From Branchiostoma floridae (taxonomy: Eukaryota > Chordata > Leptocardii > Amphioxiformes > Branchiostomatidae): a stretch of DNA of 64,000 bases. The position numbers were made by a program, and so were the translations under genes. Under the pieces are notes generated by a model that saw nothing but the letters and a program-made list of their open reading frames with translations, was not told the origin of the DNA and made no database searches. The DNA is taken from contig NC_049983.1 of the NCBI RefSeq assembly GCF_000003815.2, positions 1,539,999 to 1,603,998 on the forward strand, read 5' to 3'. Positions 19,272 to 31,687 of the stretch are shown here, piece after piece; positions within the stretch are counted from its first letter, which is position 1; each line of letters starts with the position of its first letter.

Positions 19272-20396
19272 ATGGCAACAGTAGGACATGGGTCTCACAC
19301 CAAAGTGGAGAAGAACTGTTACGATGGGTCCCTCACTGAGGTTCCCCTGGTTGACTGCGAAAGCAAAACAAGCAATGCTGGTGACCAGAGAATAGCACAA
19401 GATGTCAAGAACTCTGGTGAGAAACACTTCACATGTGAGGATTCTGGGTGCAGCACAGCTCCAAATACAAATTCTGTACATATGGTAACCTATACAGGTG
19501 AGAAACCATACAGGTGTGATCAGTGTGATTATTCTGCTGCGCGGAAACCCACATTAGAAGAGCATATTGCAGGAAAACACGCCGGTGAGAAACCCTACAT
19601 GTGTGGGGAGTGTGGGTACAGGACAGCTTACAGGTCAGCCTTATCCCAACATATGAGAACCCATACAGGAGAAAAACCCTACAAGTGCGACCAGTGCGAC
19701 TATTCTGCAGCGTATAAATACAGTTTGAATCGTCATGTGACAGCAATGCATACTGGTGAACAACCCTACATGTGTGACAGTTGTGGGTTCGGGACTGCTC
19801 GTAAGTTTTCTTTGTTTCAACATATGAGAACCCATACAGGAGAAAAACCCTACAAGTGTGACCAGTGTGACTTTTCTGCAGCGCGGAAACCCAACCTTGA
19901 CCTCCATGTAGCAGCAAAACACACAGGTGATAAACCCTACATGTGTGATGACTGTGGATATAGGGCAGTTCAGAGGTGTACGCTATCCAGACATATGAGA
20001 ACCCATACCGGAGAAAAACCCTACAAGTGTGACCATTGTGACTATACTGCAGCAGGAAAGGCCACTGTTGACAACCATATTGCAGTAAAACACACTGGTG
20101 TAAAACCCTACATGTGTGGGGAGTGTGGGTTCAGAACAAATCAAAAGTCTAAGTTATCCAGGCATATGAGAACTCATACTAGAGAGAAGCCCTACAAGTG
20201 TGACCAGTGCGACTATTCTGCTGCTGTGAAATCCACTCTGGACAGGCATCTAGCAAGGCACACTGGTGAGAAGCCCTACATGTGTGGGGAGTGTGGGCAC
20301 AGGACTGCTCAGAAATATACCTTATCCAGGCATATGAGAATCCATACTGGCGAGAAGCCCTACAAGTGTGACCTGTGCGACTATTCGGCAGCATAG
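19272..20396 (+). CDS. ZNF-C: C2H2 zinc-finger protein with 10 fingers, truncated
   Basis: The ATG lies seven bases after acceptor TTTCAG at 19264. The 374-residue protein has a finger-free start (MATVGHGSHTK, then DGSLTEVPLV), one degenerate finger (FTCEDSGCSTAPNT) lacking proper Cys and His spacing, ten complete alternating fingers, and a twelfth that stops after YKCDLCDYSAA. The TAG at 20394 sits exactly where sister fingers have CAG (Gln) in SAAQKS. Beyond it the frame continues KSTLDSRKAAKH, where the first zinc-binding His has become Arg. The end of the array is therefore decayed, but the ten-finger core is intact. Presumed nuclear DNA binding. Confidence 0.85.
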   Translation: MATVGHGSHTKVEKNCYDGSLTEVPLVDCESKTSNAGDQRIAQDVKNSGEKHFTCEDSGCSTAPNTNSVHMVTYTGEKPYRCDQCDYSAARKPTLEEHIAGKHAGEKPYMCGECGYRTAYRSALSQHMRTHTGEKPYKCDQCDYSAAYKYSLNRHVTAMHTGEQPYMCDSCGFGTARKFSLFQHMRTHTGEKPYKCDQCDFSAARKPNLDLHVAAKHTGDKPYMCDDCGYRAVQRCTLSRHMRTHTGEKPYKCDHCDYTAAGKATVDNHIAVKHTGVKPYMCGECGFRTNQKSKLSRHMRTHTREKPYKCDQCDYSAAVKSTLDRHLARHTGEKPYMCGECGHRTAQKYTLSRHMRIHTGEKPYKCDLCDYSAA

Positions 20397-21880
20397 AAAT
20401 CCACTTTGGACAGCCGTAAGGCAGCAAAACACGAAGGTGACAAACAAAGAAAAAAAAGAAGAAGAAAGAAACATCGACATTCCCCAACACCGTTCTCTTT
20501 AAGAACGCTTAGCGGCTGCCAGAATACTCCAGCACTACGATGACCACGCCCACTGTCCCATTATAGCGGACAATATGGATAACGTCATGGCTAATACCTT
20601 CGCCTGCTATCCCGACCGTCGGTCTTGGACCAGTTGGGTACCATTTGGATAAGGTTCGCCACTCACTACGAAACTTCGCTTACACCGGTCGGCAAAAGTA
20701 GATATTCAATGTAAAGTCCAAGGAATCAAGAAAACGAATCACGAAGTTTGGAAAAAAATGTTTTGACGTCAAAGTTACAGAAAAAGCTGATGAAGAACAA
20801 AGAAAATAAACTCATAGGTGGATTAGAGGAATAGTGTACACATAATGAAGCTGAAAAACAGATTACCAAAATGACATATATGTTTTAACTAAAAGCACAA
20901 AATCCAATCATTATACACAACGTGAGACAGTTCATTAACCACTGCCTTCAAAGAAGAAGTCAATCCCGACAATAGCATCATTTGTATCGTATAGTGGATT
21001 AGACTCTAGTGTTGTGTATCTTCTATTCTTAGTGTTTGAGATTGTACATGCAATTAGCCTTCGGGCATGATTTTGCAAATAAAACAAGGATTGATCGATT
21101 AAAACTTCGTCTTGCCTTTTCTTTTCTTTGTTATAATCTATTCTTTGATTCACTACATAAGGCCATAGCAATTATATTTTATGGATGACATCCTAAGCAG
21201 ACGGCAAAACTAGTGAGATAGGGCGAAAAAAAACAAGATGGGTAAAAATAACAAGATTGCTAAATTTTCCAAATATACACACTAAACGTAAACAAAAAGA
21301 AGTGAAGTGACGTAACATGGTATCACAGCCTTCAAGGTATTCATTTCTGTACTCAAGACGTGTACTATTGTAGTAAAGGTGACACTAGTGTGGTAGACTG
21401 GTATCACTTACCAACATGGGAACAACACTCATGGCTTCCATATTGGCGCCACTTTTACAACTATCTAACTAAATATTTAGCTTCGCTTTTATAACTACAG
21501 TCATGGCTACCTGGCTAGTGTCACTTCTACAACCATTAGCCTGCAACACAACAAATTTGCCCACTCTGGTAATTTCTTGTCATGTTGACCATCTAAGAAG
21601 AGAAAAAGGAAAAAAAAAACTTTTTTTCTCTCTGAAATCAGACGAAAATTGATGCGCGCGCTGATGTTATCCATACAATTCTGTGGCCTAAGGTTGATAA
21701 CAAGACGCCATGCCGGATAGCCACCACTTAACGAAATAAACTGGAATCCTGGCGAATACTTATATGTATTTCTCCGTATTTTTGGTGAATACAGGCGAAT
21801 GCAGGCGAATCCGACAACGTATAAGTTACAAATCCGAACATCGGAAACAGTTACCCGGTAACTGAAAACGACGAATATCC
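20397..21880. other. 3' flank of ZNF-C
   Basis: AATAAA at 20805-20810 is a candidate poly(A) signal for ZNF-C. A weak inverted similarity (about 21367-21390 with 21512-21533, around GGTGACACTAG) is noted. No further gene was recognised. Confidence 0.35.
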
Positions 21881-22872
21881 AACTAGAGTTCGGCGACCTC
21901 ATACCTCCATGAAATTGAGAGCTTTCGTAAATTTCATGCAATTGTCTAACACATTAACATAATTTATGCATGGTGTTGTTCATTATTGAATAACGTACAC
22001 ATGTCACAATTATAAAATTCCCATTATCAATCATAAAGCGGTTTTGCGATTTTTCAATAAATTATGCAAATAAGTTCCTCATTACCATATTTGGTATCTG
22101 CTTACATTCCACCTATCATAATTAACATGTGTTACATTTATTGAAGTCCAGTTATTAAAAACAATGGAATTATACAATTCCCTCATTAACAATGCAAATT
22201 AAGTCCTCATTTGCATAACATGTATATCATTATGAAAATCTTTGCCTAAGATACATGCATGCTTAAAATGGAGGCAATCCGTTGTTCCTTTCTGCAGTTA
22301 TCCTCTTTGGAGTGTCTTGACAAATACGCCCCTGCAGTTCCACAATTAAATGTTAGAGGGCTGAAACTTGATCCACTTTGTCATGGCACTAAAAGCTATC
22401 TACCACTTAAATGTCAAGACCATAGCATGTCTGGAACAAGAGATACATTGAAAAAACTGCTATGATATAATATTCTCATTAATTATGCAAATGTACTCCT
22501 ATTTTGCATAATTAGTATCTTATCTTGTACAACATTGTCTAAGGTACCTACATACTAAAAATCATGAAAATTCATTGTTCCCTTCTTGAGTTATCGTCTT
22601 CAGAAGTTTTTGACAAAAATGCCCCTGCTATCCCAAAATTAGACGCTAGGGGGCCAAACTTATGTCAGTTCTTCCTGAGCACAAGAGCTATCTAATGCTT
22701 CGTGGCCATAGCTTGTTCAGAACACCGAGATAGCAAAACCGGAAGTTGCGCTGCAGTACCAAGGGAAGCCGCTAGGGGGCCCAAAATCTAATCATTTCCA
22801 GCTTTCATCACACACTACCAACACACCAAGTATGAAACTAATCCACCCAGCCGTTCTTGAGTTATTTTGTTT

Positions 22873-22911
<39 letters not shown>

Positions 22912-22962
22912 GACACACAAACGCGGGGTAAAATATAACCTCCATGACGTTTCATGGAGGTA
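21881..22962 (-). repeat. 1.05-kb TG-run repeat, copy 1, reversed
   Basis: Read on the minus strand it matches the two copies at 53-55 kb from end to end: the CCTCCATGA...TCATGGAGG palindrome, TTTTACCCCGCGTTTG, a TG run, CCCCCTAGCGGCTCCC, CCCCCTAGCGTCTAG, and a terminal CCGAACTCTAGTT. No protein is encoded; short frames are coincidental. Probably a non-autonomous transposable element, class unknown. Confidence 0.75.
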
Positions 22963-23279
22963 AAAATATGGATTTTCACAAAACACACTGCTCGTGGACG
23001 CAGGAAGGCACGCACTACCACCCGGTCACATTAATAGTTTTGTATTGTTTTATGTAGCCATGGATTCTCAAAAATATGATGTAAAGCTTACTTATTCGTC
23101 CGTTAGGAACTTTGTGATTGTTAAGTAATCATTGTACGTACTTATGTATTGTATGCGTAGGTGGAACGTTGGAATTGTATACGTAGTGTATCATGTAGGC
23201 CATGGGAGAACTTGAAAATAAATTTCTGTGGTTGATGCTTAAAACTCTGCTTGTCGATTCTTAAAAAGCATAGATTTAA

Positions 23280-24212
23280 ATTTATCTAGACCATCCTTTT
23301 TTATAAATTCCTGGGCCCGTGGGGGGTGGGTGGGTTGAGGTGGCTCTTTTGACCCCAATTCGTAATTTCAAAACGGCTTAAGTTACGATCACCAAATTCG
23401 GAGGGAATGATGTACTGGTGAAGTTTTATATTTCCTGTAATTTCGGTAGCGTTATGACGTAATGTGACGTAATAATGACGTCATAATGTCATATTTTGGG
23501 CTAAAATCGTCTAAATATGAACTTTCCGCTATACCTAAAGGTATTAAACAAAACGATGACTATAAAGTGCCCCTTATTGCTGTCAAAGTGTGCCAAGTCT
23601 TTTGTTGCCAATGACGACGACACTGACGCCTATATGACGTCATAAAATGACGTTATTTGTCCGCCATCTTGGATCGACAATGTTGAATTTTCTAAATTCC
23701 TTTTTTTTTCCATATAACCTCAAAACCAAATACAAGTGGACTAAAAAGGTACAATTGATTGTATTTTGTAAGAAAATAAAAGGTTTTCACAGAATTTGAA
23801 TAGAAATAACATGTATTTACTGTTGATAATGACATTGTCCGCCACCTTGGATTTTGACCCATTACGGCATCAAATTAGCATAAATTATAAATATTTAACT
23901 AGAAATGTAAATTAAAATTACACAGAATGTTAATGATATAGATAGACAGGTGTGGTCTAGCAATGAAACCATGAAATCCTATAATTAAAACTGAAATGAG
24001 TAAATTTGGTAAAATATGCCTGTCAGGAACCCGTTGCCATGGCAACACAAAATATCAAAAACTTACAATTTTTCGCAGAATTGTTGAGAACAATATTTTA
24101 GGAAAAGTCACCAAGTTTCATAGTCCTACCACGCGTCGTTCGGTAGTTATTTGACGTCAAAGTTGGCGCAGGCCCTTTTATACCCCCCCCCCCCCCCCCT
24201 GTCTAGATCAGG
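23280..24212 (-). mobile_element. TTAA-flanked piggyBac-like MITE, copy 3, reversed and old
   Basis: TTAA lies at 23276-23279 and 24213-24216. The right end, read in reverse (CCTGATCTAGACAGGGG), and the poly-C run match the family. Internal landmarks such as CCTAAAATATTGTT and TTGCCATGGCAAC are present in reverse. The left end (ATTTATCTAGACC) is degenerate, so this is probably the oldest of the four copies. Confidence 0.75.
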
Positions 24213-24216
24213 TTAA

Positions 24217-26073
24217 GCCCTGGACGATTCAAAATATATTAGACGAAGACAGTTGTTCATCTTTATGGTTATTTGCGTGTAATATGATATTAGACTTAAT
24301 CGCGTTTTCTTAGATAAATAGTGTAGATAAACACTACATGTATAACGTTACATGTACCTTGATCGAGCTAACCCCGCACAACCCATTTTTAGTATAACGT
24401 TGTGTGATTGACGTATGTGAAATGCAGCTCACGTAAGGCGGTCAATGACCCGTCGTCACCCCGATACGACTAGAATCAGCGACCCCAAACATCCCCGGTA
24501 CTCGTGGTACAGTTGGATTCAATACAGTCCATCAGCAGTAAGAAGAATGAAGAGCTTATTGGATAATTCTGAATGCTTCTTGATGATGTCGGAAAGAATC
24601 CTCCGGACGTTTTTGCACTGCCATGTTGTTTGGCTGATTTTAGCCGAACGACAAAATGGCTCTTTATTTGTCATATATTTTGTGAATGTTTCTGACTGCA
24701 ATTTGGTAAGCCTGTACACATGAAACAGATTTAAACATATGTTTATTTGATTTCGTTGCTTCATTTGAATCTTTTCTGGCTCGATATTTCTGTTTATTTC
24801 ATGCTCGCGTCTGTTTTTCATACCATCTATATTATCAATTCAGTATGACCCAAGCAAACTTGTACATTAATTCGCTCACATAGACACACATACATGCATA
24901 TTTTTTTCCTAAATGCAAAACACCAAACTTGTTAGACATATCATAGTGATCAACACTATCTACATGCAAATATAAATTTTCCTAACACGGCATCTGTAAA
25001 AAAAAACACAACACTTATTCTCATGTATCAAAAACTTCGCCTAGTATTGTTTACTAGAATTGCATTTTATTAGAACTGTTAAACTCTATGAAAAATATTG
25101 ATAATGAATAAGAGTGCATTCGTAGTGCATTTGTAGTACATATTTTCTAATCTATGGTAAGACAAAGGGAAAACTGGTAAAGGAAAGGGAGGCAAGTAAA
25201 CTGACGGGGTCGCCATAATTTGCATAAATAGACATCTGTGACGGGAACCGGTGACGTACGGAAATTAAAATAGTACTTATAATTACATCGGTCAAACATG
25301 ATGAGCCGTTCATCTATCGATATCGTTGGTTAGTATGTAAACGTATACAACATAATTTTGTCAACAAGGTGATGCCTGATCTTAAAAGCCAGTAATTGCA
25401 GGTCGACTAAGAATTGCAAGGTGACGTTTTTTGAAAAACTGTTTATTCAAGCTGTTTATTATCTATTGTTTGAATTATGACCTGTGACTTACAAATAAAA
25501 CGGGTTTAGATTTGCCAAATGTTCAAAAAAGCAAGCAAGCAACCTGCCATCAGCGCTGAACATTTAATAGCTATATAGATACATACACATTTCAATTACA
25601 AAACCAAGAAATATATTATAGATATATATTCATATACATGCATGTGTGTTGCCGGTGCCCAATCAAACCACCCCACCCCCACACAAATACCAGTATCTCA
25701 CATTGTGCATCATCCCTTAAGTGTGACAGTTTAAATACCAACATAAATATTACCAACAGTATTGGGTTTATTTACACTCATTTACCTGTGTACATCACGT
25801 TGTCTTCTAGTTACCTCTCATGTAGATCTTTACCAGCATCAGTGCGCCATGGGGTTGTTAGCACCCATATATACTAGTATATACACATGTTCTACATAGA
25901 TGCATTTAGTACCTGTATCTTGGAAATTATTAAATGTTGCTATGAAGAGGTTGCAAATATTCAAACCTAGTACCTGGTACTCGGCATCTATAGATGCTTC
26001 GTAAAAGAACAGTTTTTACCTGTACGAGCTCTATTCTCAGTTAAATTTGGCTGTTTTGTACCAGCTCTTGGTT
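24217..26073. other. Intergenic, nothing recognised
   Basis: AT-rich sequence between copy 3 of the MITE and ZNF-D. It should contain the ZNF-D 3' UTR. A 92-codon plus-strand frame at 24445 has no recognisable content and no splice context. Confidence 0.35.
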
Positions 26074-27276
26074 TTAGTGTTTCTTTGAAGTGTGTCTTCT
26101 AAGATGTCTGTTCAATGTGCGTTTCAGTGCAGCAGAATAGTCACAATATTCACACTTGTACGGTCTTTCTCCTGTATGGGTTCTCATATGTATGGGTAAG
26201 TCAGACTTCTTAGCTGTCCTGTACCCACACTCGCTACACGTGTATGGTTTTTCACCAGTGTGCTGTCTTAAATGTTGCTCCAAATTAGCTTTCTGTGCAG
26301 CAGAATAATCACACTGGTTACACTTGTAGGGTTTTTGCCCTGTATGGGTTCTCATGTGTACTGATAAGTTAGACCTATAGGCGGCCCTGTATCCACACTC
26401 CCCACACATGTAGGGTTTCTCCCCTCTGTGTTTTGCTAGATGTGCGTCCAAAGTGGATTTCTGTGTTGTAGAATAGTCACACTGGTCACACTTGTAGGGT
26501 TTTTCTCCTGTATGAGTTTTCATGTGTCGGGATAAGTGACACTTGTTAGCTGTGCTGTATCCACACTCCCTACAAATGTAGGGGTTTTCACCACCACTGT
26601 GTTTTGCTAAATGTTGGTTCAAATTAGATTTCTGTGCTGCAGAATAGTCGCACTGATCACACTTGTAGGGCTTTTCCCCTGTATGTGTTCTGATATGTGC
26701 GTATAAGACGCGTCTACGAGCCGTCCTGTACCCGCACTCTCCACATATATAAGGTTTGTCAGCGGTATGTTCAACCATAATGCCTATAGTCTCCTGTACC
26801 TGTGAGGTTAATTTATTTTGAGGTTGGGGCAAGTTCACATCACACGTTTCCTGCTGCAGGCCCATGTCTGCTGTCTCCCTGCTGTCACTCTCCTTCCCAG
26901 GGTGTTCTTTACAGTCCATCTCCTGCCCAGAATGACCAGCACACGATTCACCAGTAGAAAGTTGACAGCTGGACTCTTCCATTTCTGCTCTTACACCGTA
27001 TGTTTCGTCGTTTGGAACATCATTTTTCTCTGCCTGCTGCCGTCCAGTATCTGTTGTCTGTCCCCAAGTCTCATTCCAAGCATGTCCGGTTGGTTGGGTT
27101 GTGCCATAGTAGTCGTAGGTTTCCTGGTCCTCACTGTACGTTTTCTGGCAGAGCACGTTCTTTTGCCCATCCTGTTGCCATCCAGTGTCTCCTGTCTCCT
27201 CTTTGACGTGCATCTCGTTTACAGTATCTTCCCCATTAGGTTCTTGATTGGGCGGCAGACACGTGAACTCCGACAT
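26074..27276 (-). CDS. ZNF-D: C2H2 zinc-finger protein with 8 fingers
   Basis: The exon starts at 27278 after acceptor CCATTTTAG, and ATG follows two bases later ([17 protein letters not shown]). The 400-residue protein has a long, acidic, finger-free N-terminus of about 190 residues with imperfect internal repeats ([11 protein letters not shown] and [21 protein letters not shown] and DETYG). It includes [10 protein letters not shown] and [11 protein letters not shown], shared with ZNF-A. Eight complete fingers follow, alternating the GECGYRTA and [11 protein letters not shown] types; after finger 2 the linker is SGGENP instead of TGEKP. The protein ends TSKKH. Reads open throughout and looks intact. 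A nuclear DNA-binding role is expected from the family; the N-terminus is not a KRAB or SCAN domain that I can recognise. Confidence 0.88.
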   Translation of the reverse strand: MSEFTCLPPNQEPNGEDTVNEMHVKEETGDTGWQQDGQKNVLCQKTYSEDQETYDYYGTTQPTGHAWNETWGQTTDTGRQQAEKNDVPNDETYGVRAEMEESSCQLSTGESCAGHSGQEMDCKEHPGKESDSRETADMGLQQETCDVNLPQPQNKLTSQVQETIGIMVEHTADKPYICGECGYRTARRRVLYAHIRTHTGEKPYKCDQCDYSAAQKSNLNQHLAKHSGGENPYICRECGYSTANKCHLSRHMKTHTGEKPYKCDQCDYSTTQKSTLDAHLAKHRGEKPYMCGECGYRAAYRSNLSVHMRTHTGQKPYKCNQCDYSAAQKANLEQHLRQHTGEKPYTCSECGYRTAKKSDLPIHMRTHTGERPYKCEYCDYSAALKRTLNRHLRRHTSKKH

Positions 27277-27278
27277 GT

Positions 27279-28116
27279 CTAAAATGGTGGTAAGAAAACA
27301 CGGATAAGAATTTTTTTTCAAATAAATCTTTTACAAACCTTTCACAAAATAAAAATGGGTAAAGAGTCGAAGTAGTGGACCCGTTTTAGGTATTCGGTTG
27401 TTTTTCTAGTTACAAAATCTTTAAGTGATACAACAGTATAGGCCAATGACCTATAGGATCGATCTAGGAAATAAATATACGCCTGCGGTGGCATATACTG
27501 GTATTCCTTTCACATTACAATTTAGAGGCCGGACAACCATACCAATGTTCATGTTCTAAAACTCAGGTAGGTGATATTTGACAGGATATTTCTGCCACGA
27601 TTCCCGTTGTTAAGTATAGGCAGCATTGATACCTAAATTTTGCCCACTCACAGTTAAGTGGCCGACACAGTCCCGACACAGTTAGTAAGTAAATAAGGTA
27701 CCGACAATTTCCCTATCTAGACCCCTAACACGGATGATCCAAGATGGCGGCCAGAAATCCTTTCGAACTTGAAACAAGCGGAATAACTAAAAAAAAAAAA
27801 ACTGGTAAAAACTTATAATTTGCCGTGTTTTTTAATCTCTCATTGCACAGACAGTGTATTTAGGGCGTTAAACAAGGCCATTGTCCCATGAATACTGCAT
27901 AATAGACCCGTTTGCGCTGGTTTGCGCTGGTTTGCGGTATTTAGTCAGACCCGATCTTACTAATATTATTACTATTATTATTATAACTGCCGCCAATTTA
28001 CCATAGTTGAAATGCCCCCCTCCCGATCAACTATACCTATAGAAAACACACTTCTAATTCTAAGTTACCGCAGAGAAAGAACAAACCAGGAATCATAAGC
28101 GACAACTACGGGCCTT
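27279..28116. other. ZNF-D intron 1
   Basis: Sequence between the ZNF-D coding exon and its proposed first exon. A short tandem GCGCTGGTTT occurs near 27912. No other feature was recognised. Confidence 0.35.
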
Positions 28117-28118
28117 AC

Positions 28119-28225
28119 CTGTAGGTCTTTGGTTGGTAGCGGTTTTCACGGTTTCTAGAATTCCCTAAAAATCCCGTCAAATCGGAGATGACATCGAAGA
28201 CGCAAAACAAAATGGCGGATGTCTG
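28119..28225 (-). other. Predicted 5' exon and promoter of ZNF-D
   Basis: On the minus strand the segment ends AGACCTACAG before donor GTAAGG. It matches the ZNF-A first exon along its length: CCGCCATTTTGTTTT, a TCATCTCC block and the identical last ten bases. There is no ATG in frame with the coding exon, so it is 5' untranslated. CCGCCATTTTG resembles a YY1 site at the start of transcription. Confidence 0.6.
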
Positions 28226-28859
28226 GAAGTGGCAAAGGTGAGAGGTTACAAACCTGATATATACCTGACGCTGGGTCAAATCAAAGATCACGGCATAACA
28301 CTTTACTCTCGTGGTTTAAACCGTAGTAAAATTACGCTCTACCTCGACTTCTACTTTTCAGATTGTGTCATGCTTTGTCTTCCCAAATCCGATATCCAGG
28401 ATGATATGCGCAGGATATCATTGCTCAATTTAAATTTAGAATTAATGAAAATGCCAGAGGAAAATGACGTTATTTAACTAGGATTTAAATAAATGTGCTG
28501 TATTTTGCTTAGTGTACACCTATTGTGTTGAGAAATTGTCTGAAATTCCTAACTTATCGGTCGAATTCAATGTTCTTGTCCACCCCTGGGTCGCGGTTAA
28601 AAGTAGCAGAAAACAGTTTTTCGCCCCAAAGGGAGGAAGTTCAGGGTAGAGTTTACAAGATATGTGAAAATGAGTTTAAGTTCGTCTGCTCGTTCTCCTA
28701 TTAAAAAAAAAAAACTTTTATTTCAAGGTGTTATGCCACCTTAAAGAGTAGCAACTCTGAAGTGTAGGCGGAACACGCGCTACACACTAAATGTGTATAA
28801 CCAGGTATGAAATTGACCTTTCACCCAACAGTGTCAGTCACCTTTCACCTTTTACAGCT
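28226..28859. other. Region between the divergent ZNF-D and ZNF-E first exons
   Basis: ZNF-D (minus) and ZNF-E (plus) appear to be divergent, with about 0.63 kb between first exons. ACCTTTCACCTTT near 28841 resembles the DR1-like motif upstream of ZNF-C. An 82-codon plus frame at 28229 has no recognisable content. Confidence 0.35.
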
Positions 28860-28915
28860 CCGGTCAGACGCTTGCAGGAGGATTGTGCGCAGGTGATAAT
28901 CATCACTGGAAGCCG
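28860..28915 (+). other. Predicted 5' exon of ZNF-E
   Basis: Ends CTGGAAGCCG before donor GTAAGA, 1.2 kb upstream of the coding exon. Assigned by analogy with ZNF-B and ZNF-C; start not defined. Confidence 0.35.
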
Positions 28916-30094
28916 GTAAGAACGAGATATGCATACAACATGACTGCATCATTGTGAACTATAGGGGGTAGAGGTTCTTTTCATGGTATGTGGGCAACAT
29001 TATTCAGAATTGTAAGTCTTTTGTTTCGGGGTGACGAAAATGGGTGTGGGGAGGGGGGCGTCTTTACCTTCACAGGAACAAAGGAAATTCAAAGCATAAT
29101 TGTTTTGCCCCGTTTCGTCTGCCCCTACTTCCTCTTTATCTACTCCAAACAAATAATGAACTGGCCAGTTGCTGTCACCATGGTTACTGGGGTCGTGGCA
29201 GACACTCTGTGGCACTAAGCACTAAGCTCATTGGGCTAGATTATGTTTGTGTAAGACTAAACAGATCTTGTTTAAAACGGCTAGTCTACCCGATCAGGTG
29301 ACCGATAAATCTACTCAAGATGCTACTGGGGTCATTTAGTTCTTTGGGAGAGTCTACTGTAAAATGGGTAGAACTTTTATGACGGGTGATTTGCCATGAG
29401 CTGAAGGCAATCACAAAGGACTTGGGGCTAAAATGACAGAGCTGTAAATTTTGTGACGGTAGGAAAAAAAAAAACTTCTTCTAAATAGATTGTTTTTGGT
29501 ATCATCTTTATAACTTCCTGTCACTGTATAGTGAACGTGGCTAGTATATTAGAAACAGATATATTTTGTAATTGCAAAACACAAGAAACAGAAAAAGAAA
29601 ACAACACCTATTCGTAAAGAGTTTTTTAAGGCTAGATCATTTTAAAGACCAGGTTTTTACTCCCCATAAATTCAGATATCGTAAACCACCAGAGCTAAGT
29701 GACATACTAGTGTATATGGTTGTTCCGAAAGAGTCCAATTTTTTAGGGGGGGGGGGGATCCATTTTAGAGTGGGATGATGTTGTTTTTGTTGAACAGCTC
29801 ACATTTTTGCATAGGGATGAAGATGGATTGAAATCTGATGTCTTTGCTCCCGATCAAATGTCGGCCTTTTTTTATCACTTCATGTCACTGTAAAGTATAT
29901 TAAAAACATATCTATTGGGCAATATATGCTTTGTGATCGAAAAGAAAAACAAAAACTAAAGAACTCATAACCGTAAATGCCTTGTTAGGCTAGACCATGA
30001 AAAGTAAACGTTATTTGTTTGCTTGCTAGAATCTAGTTTGAATTGGTGTATCTCGTCTTTTCTAATACATTTTTTTTATTCTATAAGGTTCGAC

Positions 30095-31687
30095 ATGGTA
30101 GAGGAAGGTTGTGGGTCTCCTACTACTGTTCCTCAGAACTTCTGTAATGAGTCTCCTACCGGACTATTATGTGGCATGGATGCGATGAAAACCAAAGACC
30201 AGCCAATAGCGAGCAAAAAAAGTTTGGTCAGTCAACCGAAAGCAAACACTGGAGATAAGCCCTACATGTGTGGGAAGTGTGGGTACAAAACAGCATGGAG
30301 GTCTAACTTATCCCAACATACGAGAACACACACAGCTGAGAAAACCTACAAGTGTGACCAGTGTGACTATTCTGCTGCACAAAAAGCCAGCTTGGTCATT
30401 CATTTAGCAAAACACACTGGAGATAAGCCCTACATGTGTGGGGAGTGTGGATACAGGACAGCTCAAACGTCTGCACTCTCCCGACATATGAGAACTCATA
30501 CAGGTGAAAAACCCTACAAGTGTGACCAGTGTGACTATTCTGCTACTTGTAAGTCCAACTTGGACAGACATCAAGCCAAACACAGTGGTGACAAACCGTA
30601 CATGTGTGGGTAGTGTGGGTACAGGGCAGCTCAGAAGTCAGATTTATGCACACATATGAGGACTCACACTGGTGAAAAACCCTACAAGTGTGACCAGTGC
30701 GACTATTCTGCTGCAGTGAAATCCACTTTGGACAGGCATCTAGCAAAGCACACTGGTGAGAAGCCCTACATGTGTGGAGAGTGTGGGCACAGGACAGCTC
30801 AGAAGTTTGATTTATCGCTACACATGAGAACCCATAACGGTGAAAAACCTTACAAGTGTGACCAGTGTGACTATTCTGCAGCAAAGAAATGCGGTTTGGA
30901 CCTACATCTAGCAAAGCACACTGGTGATAAGCCGTACATGTGTGGGGATTGTGGGTACAGGACAGCTCAAAAGTCTCTGTTATCCCGACACAAGAGAACA
31001 CACACAGGGCAAAAGCCCTACAAATGTGACCAGTGTGACTATTCTGCTGCAGAAAAATCCAATTTGGACCGTCATTTAGCAAACCACACCGGTGAAAAAC
31101 CCTACATGTGTGGGGAGTGTGGGTACAGAACAACTCGAAAGTCTGACTTAGCGAAACATATGAGAACTCATACTGGTGAAAAACCCTACAAGTGTGAGCA
31201 GTGTGACTATTCTGCTGCACAGAAAAGTGATTTATACAAGCATCTAGCAAAACACACTGGTGATAAGCCCTACATGTGTGGGGAGTGTGGGTACAGGACA
31301 GCTCTGAAATCTACCTTATCCATACATATGAGAACACATACCGGTGACAAACCCTACAAGTGTGACCAGTGTGACTATTCTGCTGCACAGACGTCCGCCT
31401 TGAACCAACATCTAGCCACACACACCGGTAATAAGCCCTACATTTGCGGGGAGTGTGGGTACAGGACAAATCAGAAGTCTCATTTATCCAAACATATGAG
31501 AACTCATACCGGTGAAAAACCCTACAAGTGTGACCAGTGTGACTATTCTGCTGCAGTGAAATCCAGTTTGGACAGGCATCTAGCAACGCACACTGGTGTG
31601 AAGCCCTACATGTGCTGGAAGTGTGGGCACAGGACAGCTTACCAGTCTAACTTAGTGAAACATATGAAGACTCATACCGATAAATAA
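30095..31687 (+). pseudogene. ZNF-E: 17-finger C2H2 gene with one internal stop
   Basis: The exon begins at 30088 after acceptor CTATAAG, and ATG follows seven bases later (MVEEGCGSPTTVPQ). One frame runs 531 codons to TAA at 31685, broken only by TAG at 30611. There finger 5 should read CGECGYRAA: the codon GAG (Glu) has become TAG. Without that stop the protein would be 530 residues with 17 alternating fingers, the most regular array in the window, ending KTHTDK. The truncated product would have 172 residues and four fingers. It may be a recent pseudogene, a segregating null allele or a sequencing error; the rest shows no decay, so the stop is recent if real. It belongs to the B/C/E subfamily. 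Confidence 0.8.

Noticed and set aside
21367-21533. Possible inverted-repeat element around GGTGACACTAG
   Set aside because: Only short imperfect pairing, with no clear ends or target duplication.
22870-22920. CA-run read as a Cys/Val-rich protein
   Set aside because: Simple dinucleotide repeat inside the 1.05-kb repeat.
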